DNA from: Casuarina equisetifolia
Taxonomy: Eukaryota > Streptophyta > Magnoliopsida > Fagales > Casuarinaceae
Reading direction: 5' to 3'
Length of the DNA: 64,000 nt
Assembly (NCBI GenBank): GCA_028551475.1
Contig: CM052357.1
Location: forward strand, 25,069,745-25,133,744
Shown here in pieces: positions 58,713 through 64,000 of this stretch (position 1 is the stretch's first letter; each line of letters opens with the position of its first letter). A program made the translations under genes and the position numbers. The notes below the pieces were generated by a model that was given only the letters and a program-made list of their open reading frames with translations, ran no database searches and was not told where the DNA came from.

Positions 58713-59880
58713 TCAGCGAGCTGGTCTAGTACGTCCCGTTCCTCTTCTTCGCCCTGAGAGAGAGGGAGTGAAAAAACCTTCTTTGAGAGGAAAGAATTCT
58801 GTAGTCACCTTTCCCAAAATAAGACCATCTCCGTCTTCTTCCTTTTGCTTCTCTAATGGAGAAACGAGGAAATTCCGATGTTAATGAAGCTTTTGTCACG
58901 TCGTTGTCATTTCGTGCAGCTTTTGACCCAGGGGATTTGGGTCATTTTCACATGCATGAGGCCATGGACTGGACATGGCCTTTTGACCTCATTTTCATAG
59001 AATCAAGGCTCTTTTTTTTTTGGGCCTTCCCTTCGTTTTTCACCTCCAAATATTATGTAATTTTACTATTCATAAGGAAATATGTTGTTTGAAATAATAC
59101 GGTACCGTTTGGAAGTTTGTGAGTGAGGTTTAAATAAGAGTAGGAAGAGAAATAAAAGGAATACCAGTTTTGTTATTATCTAGCTAATCTTATGTTTATG
59201 GTTAGGGCTTTTAATGTTAATATGTTAAAAAAAATGAGCACATAAAAATAATTCTATATTCTAAGATGTATAATAATAAATCTTGAATTTATAGACTTTT
59301 ACCCTATTCTAAGTAAGGAATACAATTAATTGCAAAGAATTGTGTCGAAAATATTATAGGGAATATTACAAACTATAACAACAATATATTAGCAAATCTT
59401 CATATTCATTAAGATAGCAAAAAGAGTTCTTCACTAGTTTTCCATCTATGAATTTCTCATTCTTGTGATTAAGTATTGTTTTGGTATCAACATTATTGTT
59501 GAATGTGTAATTAAGTTCCAAACTTGATGTTGAAATAAAGTTTCAAGGACCTATATCTTTTCATATGACAAGGCGGTAATGCACATCATGTGCATTCCTT
59601 GCCCCGCGGCGCATCAAGCGGACGGCCATGACGTGTGTTAAGAAGTTTGAAGTGTGATTAAAGAAAGAGAGAAATGTCCTTATTCTTGAAGAAGTTTGAG
59701 ATGTTAGTATAAGATAATCCTTGTGTCACCATCCTGATAAGAAATTTATTTTAGACAGCATATTTGATCATGTAAGAAGTAATAAACTATGACAGTTAGA
59801 GATACTCGCTGACCAGTTTTTGTAAATGTATAGTAAACAATTTCTATAATTTTAGATGATATATCAATAATGTTCTCCGT
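58713..59880. other. Upstream region of the TBL gene
   Basis: CT/GA-rich 5' UTR near 58740-58860, then AT-rich DNA. A perfect palindrome AATGCACAT-C-ATGTGCATT lies at 59578-59596, followed by a GC-rich patch. The right part, up to about 59888, may be a decayed LTR because a primer-binding-like site follows. Confidence 0.5.
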
Positions 59881-60760
59881 TTGGTTCCATTTGGTATCAC
59901 AAGATGACACTTTTTTGAGTAGGACTCAATGAAGAACAAAAGCATAGTTATCGCTTTAATTTAGAATCATGGCAAGTGTTTCTGGTTCAATCCATAATTC
60001 TTCATCTACCATAGGAGGATCTACAATTTCTCTAGGATTTTCAATCATCGTGGTCTTGACTAATCATAAAGAACCTTGTCCTAGAATTCCAATGTCCATA
60101 TCTCATCAAACCTAGGACGTTTGTTTTGCTTTTGAGTACTTAGTTATTTCTACCCATGGATCTCTTTAGGATATTAAATTTCTAGACAAGAATACTTACT
60201 CTAACACTACTTGTTAGATCTCCAAGCATTACCGCTCCAACAAAAGCTTTAATGATGGTCAAAATGAAAACATTATTCCTAAACCACTTCAACAATAATG
60301 CCCATAAGCTTACTGTCAGGATTGTCAAACATTATCATTAGGCCAAAAGCTATTACCAGCCAATCCAAGGCACAATTATCTTTTGTAGTGGGCACCTAAA
60401 TCACAAGCTTATTAACACATTCACTTGGAGCCCTCTCCTTCACAAGTTGTTGCACAATCCTCTCACCTAAGAGTCAAACTTCTGACCAAACTTACATTTC
60501 TATATTGACTAACAAGTTATAGTTGATGGCGAGGGTGCCACTTTTATTATCTTAACCCTAGCTAAGCACTGATTACCCACTTGGCCCAAGGAACTTAGGC
60601 CAACCCACCTAGCCCCCTCCACACTAGGCCCACAAAGGACCCCTTTTGCAACTTATGTCAACGCAAAATCCCCACATTGAACAGTAGACGAACGCGAAGG
60701 ACCCCTTTTGCACTTGACTACATTATAAGTGTTGTAAGTTGGGTATTTAGTTCCATTCGA
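59881..60760 (+). mobile_element. 5' end of a decayed Copia element
   Basis: TTTGGTATCACAAGATGAC (from 59889) resembles the Met-tRNA primer site followed by the usual leader. About 80 bp on, an ATG opens a gag-like start (MASVSGSIHNSSSTIGGSTISL, 59969 onward). Later broken frames include a Pro-rich zone with AAGGACCCCTTTTGCA repeated at 60636 and 60698. No pol part follows. Confidence 0.5.
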
Positions 60761-62843
60761 GTACAAAGGCATTGATAAACACCATAAACCCAACTCTTAA
60801 TAGGTTTAAACCAATCCAATGCCAAGTCTTAACAAACCAATCTTTAACTAATCATTGCCCTAACATACTAGATTGATTGTTATTGCCTTAGCTCAAGTAC
60901 GTATTAAGTTTTCCTTTGTTTCATATGTTGTGTGTTGAAGACCTATTAGTTGTTCCCTATAAAGCTTAAGCATCTATATGTATATACTCAAATAACAATA
61001 ATCACCCTAAAGTGGTTCGTGTTAGAATTTTGCAAAAAACAAAGCATAAAGTAGTTTTTCAAAGATAGATTCCTTTGAATCAAAATAAAAGAAAGATTCT
61101 TGTTTAGGGTAAACGTACTTTTCAAATACATGAACCTAGGGTTCCTAGTTCAAAATAAGGGGTGATCTAAGCACCTATTTAAGACCATTAGAATACACAA
61201 TAGTGTTCATCTTTGCTAATTATTTTTTATGAAATTATTTAATGCCCATTGAACCTTAGAGGCATTTATATTCAAATTCTAGTTAAATATGGAGATTAAG
61301 TGAAATAATAAAAATGTACCTTGGAATTTGCATTTTACATAGTAGTCTAACCAATTCAGTTGTAAAACATATTTAGTTATAAATTTTAGGTCATTTAGTT
61401 GTTTCCTTCCCTTTTTATATCCTTCTATATGTAAGAGAAAAGTACTTATTCATTGGTAGAAAATTTTAAAAAATTCTTTTTCACTTAAAAATAATACGGT
61501 GGATGAGGCATAGACATTTACTAACATGCAATGTAGAAAAAAGCCATTTGAACCAAACCAGTTTTGTTTACGAAGAGCATTCGTATAGATGATACCCCCT
61601 CAATACCAATTGAGTTAACTGATTATGGAGACAAAAGGGTTTCAGAATCCACCAGAAACCGTAATTAGAAACCACCATAAAGATTAAAACAAAAAACCCT
61701 AAAAACAAAGTAAAAAATTAAATACAGGTAACAAAAATAAGTCCACTATCCAAAGAACCGGCGAGAGGAGAATGTAAAGAACAAAGATAAATTTCTTATG
61801 ATATACAGTTCAATAAATGCTCATTAAGTTGTATTGTTGGGGCATAGGAAACTGTACCTGTCCGGGACTGACACATGGAAAGGACATTATTTTGTCGAGG
61901 ACCCCGGCGGGAAGATAAGGTCCGCCGCTTCATTCCCTCCCTTTTTTTACTGCTCTTGGTGCACATGCTTTTTAAGCGAGGTAACAATTGCACTAGGAAC
62001 GAGAGATTAATGGATATGGATGGGACTTCCGAAAACCATAAAGAAATAGAATGGCTAAAATTCCGTTTTTGACGTACATTTAACGGAAAAGGTCGGCTTC
62101 ATGAAGCCCCAGATATCTTTTCGGAATTCCGGAAGAGCGCCAGCATATGACAAGGATTTCTCTGCAGCAACCGAAGGCCTGTTACCTGCATTTTTCAATC
62201 AATCAATCAAAAATCCTCAGGATAGACGTGCTTTGCAAGCAAATATAACCATGGGCCGTTCAGAAAACCCCGCATTAATGTTTCCCCATATTTTCTTTGC
62301 GGATCGTTGCCGGGTGTCAGATTTTCATACATGGTTTCATAGCCTTTTATCAGAGCAGGTGGAGAGGCGGCATTTATAAAGCTCTGTGGGTTTCAGAGGG
62401 GGTCGGAGAAGAAGCCTAGTGACTGGCGCCTATAGCTATATTTTGGACAGAATGATGTGCGGTGGGGCCTTTTGGTTCATGCCTCGTTCAGATTCTGTTT
62501 CTTTCTTTTTTCTTCTTATTTTCCTTCTTTTCCATTGTTGAAATGCTGCTGGTGGAATTGAGAGCAAATTAATGAGGTTTGGTGAAGTTTCTGATCAGGG
62601 AGATACTGATGTATCGAAGTACTTTACTGCACATCCGAGGTACCATAGTTAATGTCCTTAAAACCTCAGCCCTTCCTTTTTATTATCCTAATATAATCCC
62701 CATTCCTTTTGCCTGATACTCCCTCCATCATAGGTCGCTTTTCAAGTTGTAATCCTTTGGGTCTCCTTGTCGACCTCACTTTGCTCTCTTCTGGGTTTGT
62801 TTCTATTATTCAAAAGTTTGTGGTCCGTTGAAGCTTTCTCGCA
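60761..62843. other. Intergenic and CLE gene upstream region
   Basis: AT-rich to about 61800, then more balanced composition. A 92-codon frame at 62101-62379 has no known domain. T/C-rich DNA at 62490-62540 could be part of the 5' flank of the CLE gene. No repeat identified. Confidence 0.5.
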
Positions 62844-63113
62844 ATGAGATTGGGGGAGTTCATGATTCTTCTATGTCTTTTGTCGTTGGCTTTTGATGGC
62901 TCTGATGCAGTCGCAAGGATGACCGTCTTCACTGCCACCGGCGGTGCTAAGGACAGAAGCTCAAATGCGAACTTTGAAGCAGTCAACGCGTGCAAGTCCA
63001 GGCGACGACATTGCCGGCCAGAGCAGTTCACTAGGTCTGAGAAGTATAATCACACTTCAGCCGAGGACAAACGAGTTGTTCCTACTGGTCCCAATCCCCT
63101 GCATAACAGGTAG
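62844..63113 (+). CDS. CLE (CLAVATA3/ESR-related) peptide precursor
   Basis: A single exon, 270 bp, 89 aa. The signal peptide is MRLGEFMILLCLLSLAFDGSDA. A variable middle, rich in Ser, Asn and Arg, leads to EDK and then the CLE dodecamer RVVPTGPNPLHN (residues 77-88), with one Arg before the stop. All consensus positions are met: R1, P4, G6, P7, N8, P9, H11, N12; Pro4 and Pro7 are the usual hydroxylation sites. The motif is closest to the CLE8/9/10/12-type group (RxVP.GPNPLH). After secretion and trimming, such peptides bind CLV1/BAM-type receptor kinases and control meristem or vascular cell fate. The start is the only in-frame ATG that gives a signal peptide. The tissue of action cannot be inferred. 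Confidence 0.88.
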   Translation: MRLGEFMILLCLLSLAFDGSDAVARMTVFTATGGAKDRSSNANFEAVNACKSRRRHCRPEQFTRSEKYNHTSAEDKRVVPTGPNPLHNR

Positions 63114-64000
63114 AAATGTAGAGTTTTACGTAGAAGAGATCAAAGCTGCCTGTATTCATGCAGTATCTCTCGTTGTTAACCTTATTGAAAATAAAGATGT
63201 TACTTCTTTATGATAGCCTTACTATTCCTCTCCTTTCTCTTCTCAACTGTCTTAACTATGCAAAGTTTCTGAATTTCTAAACTCAAGTTCCTGAACCACC
63301 ATCAGCATTGGTGCCATATACCAAATTAACACAAGCCAAAAATGCATGGTTCTCAACCTGTATTATAAGTTCTTTTCTTTTCTGTCTTCTCTTCCTTTCT
63401 GATCTTGAACATGAAAACCAATCTATCCGATGCGTAAGTATTCCCACTTTTATGGGAAGGTTCAAGTTCAATGGCAGCAAGCAACACAGGTTTTTCTCCG
63501 TTTTCTTATAATTGCCTAGGGTTCATATCTAATGCATGAAGAGTAGAAGTTCTAGAAAATTATGAGGGAATACCGAAAGGGTAAAAGGAGACAAGAAATT
63601 GATGAGACGTAAGGAAAACGAAGTATATCTTTTTCCTTGCGCGTATCACTGTTTGCAATGTTTTCCCCATAAGGTTGAAGGCATTCAATATGGGTCAGAG
63701 GTGGTTTAATGAGGCCTTTAGCAACTGCAGCAACTGCCCCGAATTGAATTCGAAGCTACTTTTTCCTCGAAGGCAGACAAATCGTATGGTTTTTGTCAGC
63801 AAACTTCGCTTTTTCTATATCTATTGTGAAACCCCTGGGTGGGACTATACGTGCTAGGTGGGTGTTCGTTCCGAAGGAAATAAAGCCGTGGGGTGTTGTG
63901 CATGTTACAGAGGGAAAAGTCAAGGCGGACAGAGAGGAGGGTACTTGAATTCGAGTAGGGAAGAAGACCACCTAGAGAGAGGGGTAGGAAGAATGATTTG
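63114..64000. other. Downstream of the CLE gene, nothing recognised
   Basis: The 3' flank has AATAAAGATG at 63190, a possible polyadenylation signal. The remaining frames (up to 71 codons) have no recognisable family. Confidence 0.5.

Noticed and set aside
62101..62379. 92-codon frame before the CLE gene
   Set aside because: No signal peptide or known domain; not linked to the CLE exon by splice sites.
1..64000. CRISPR arrays, operons, prophage or bacterial mobile elements
   Set aside because: The window is plant nuclear DNA with spliced genes; no spaced repeat array or prokaryotic gene organisation was seen.

Overview
This is eukaryotic DNA from a flowering plant, almost certainly a eudicot. 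The evidence is spliced genes with GT..AG introns of about 0.1 to 3.4 kb, AT-rich intergenic DNA, CT/GA microsatellites in gene flanks, many Copia-type LTR retroelement pieces, and plant-only families: HD-Zip, CLE peptide, trichome-birefringence-like, WAT1-like and CPYC glutaredoxin. The gene types and retroelement load fit a woody rosid such as grapevine, but that species guess is low confidence. All exon models below were built by eye from reading frames and splice sites.

Layout. 1-780: last two exons of a TMEM230/DUF872 membrane protein (+). 3.77-24.06 kb: a WAT1-like (EamA/DMT) transporter cluster (+). It is a tandem duplication of a unit made of promoter, gene, retroelement relic and exon 1 of the next gene. 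Copy A (3.8-12.3 kb) is a pseudogene that lost exon 1 to two fused Copia elements, carries a solo LTR inside exon 4 and has several frameshifts. A stray, frameshifted exon 1 (15.9 kb) marks the duplication junction. Copies B (16.9-19.6 kb) and C (22.2-24.1 kb) are intact six-exon genes. 24.4-26.6 kb: an ER/secretory CPYC glutaredoxin (-), diverging from an intact Copia Gag-protease ORF (27.1-28.4 kb, +) that has no downstream pol; the gap between them holds two G-boxes. 29.5-30.3 kb: decayed Copia pol.

30.66-38.54 kb: a four-exon JmjC/NO66-type 2-oxoglutarate oxygenase gene (+, 807 aa). 38.9-39.4 kb: a two-exon secreted peptide precursor ending in an Asp-Tyr-led, His/Pro-rich tail (-). 40.9-42.0 kb: Copia relic. 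43.6-44.7 kb: an HD-Zip class II repressor gene (+). 44.7-50 kb: AT-rich, mostly featureless, with one tRNA-derived SINE. 50.0-58.7 kb: a five-exon trichome-birefringence-like polysaccharide O-acetyltransferase (-). 59.9-60.8 kb: 5' end of a decayed Copia element. 62.84-63.11 kb: a one-exon CLE signalling-peptide gene (+).

The genes do not form a single pathway. The most informative region is the transporter cluster, where two repeat units allow each insertion and rearrangement to be polarised against its sister copy. The two small-peptide genes (38.9 kb and 62.8 kb) are the items most easily missed by automatic annotation.
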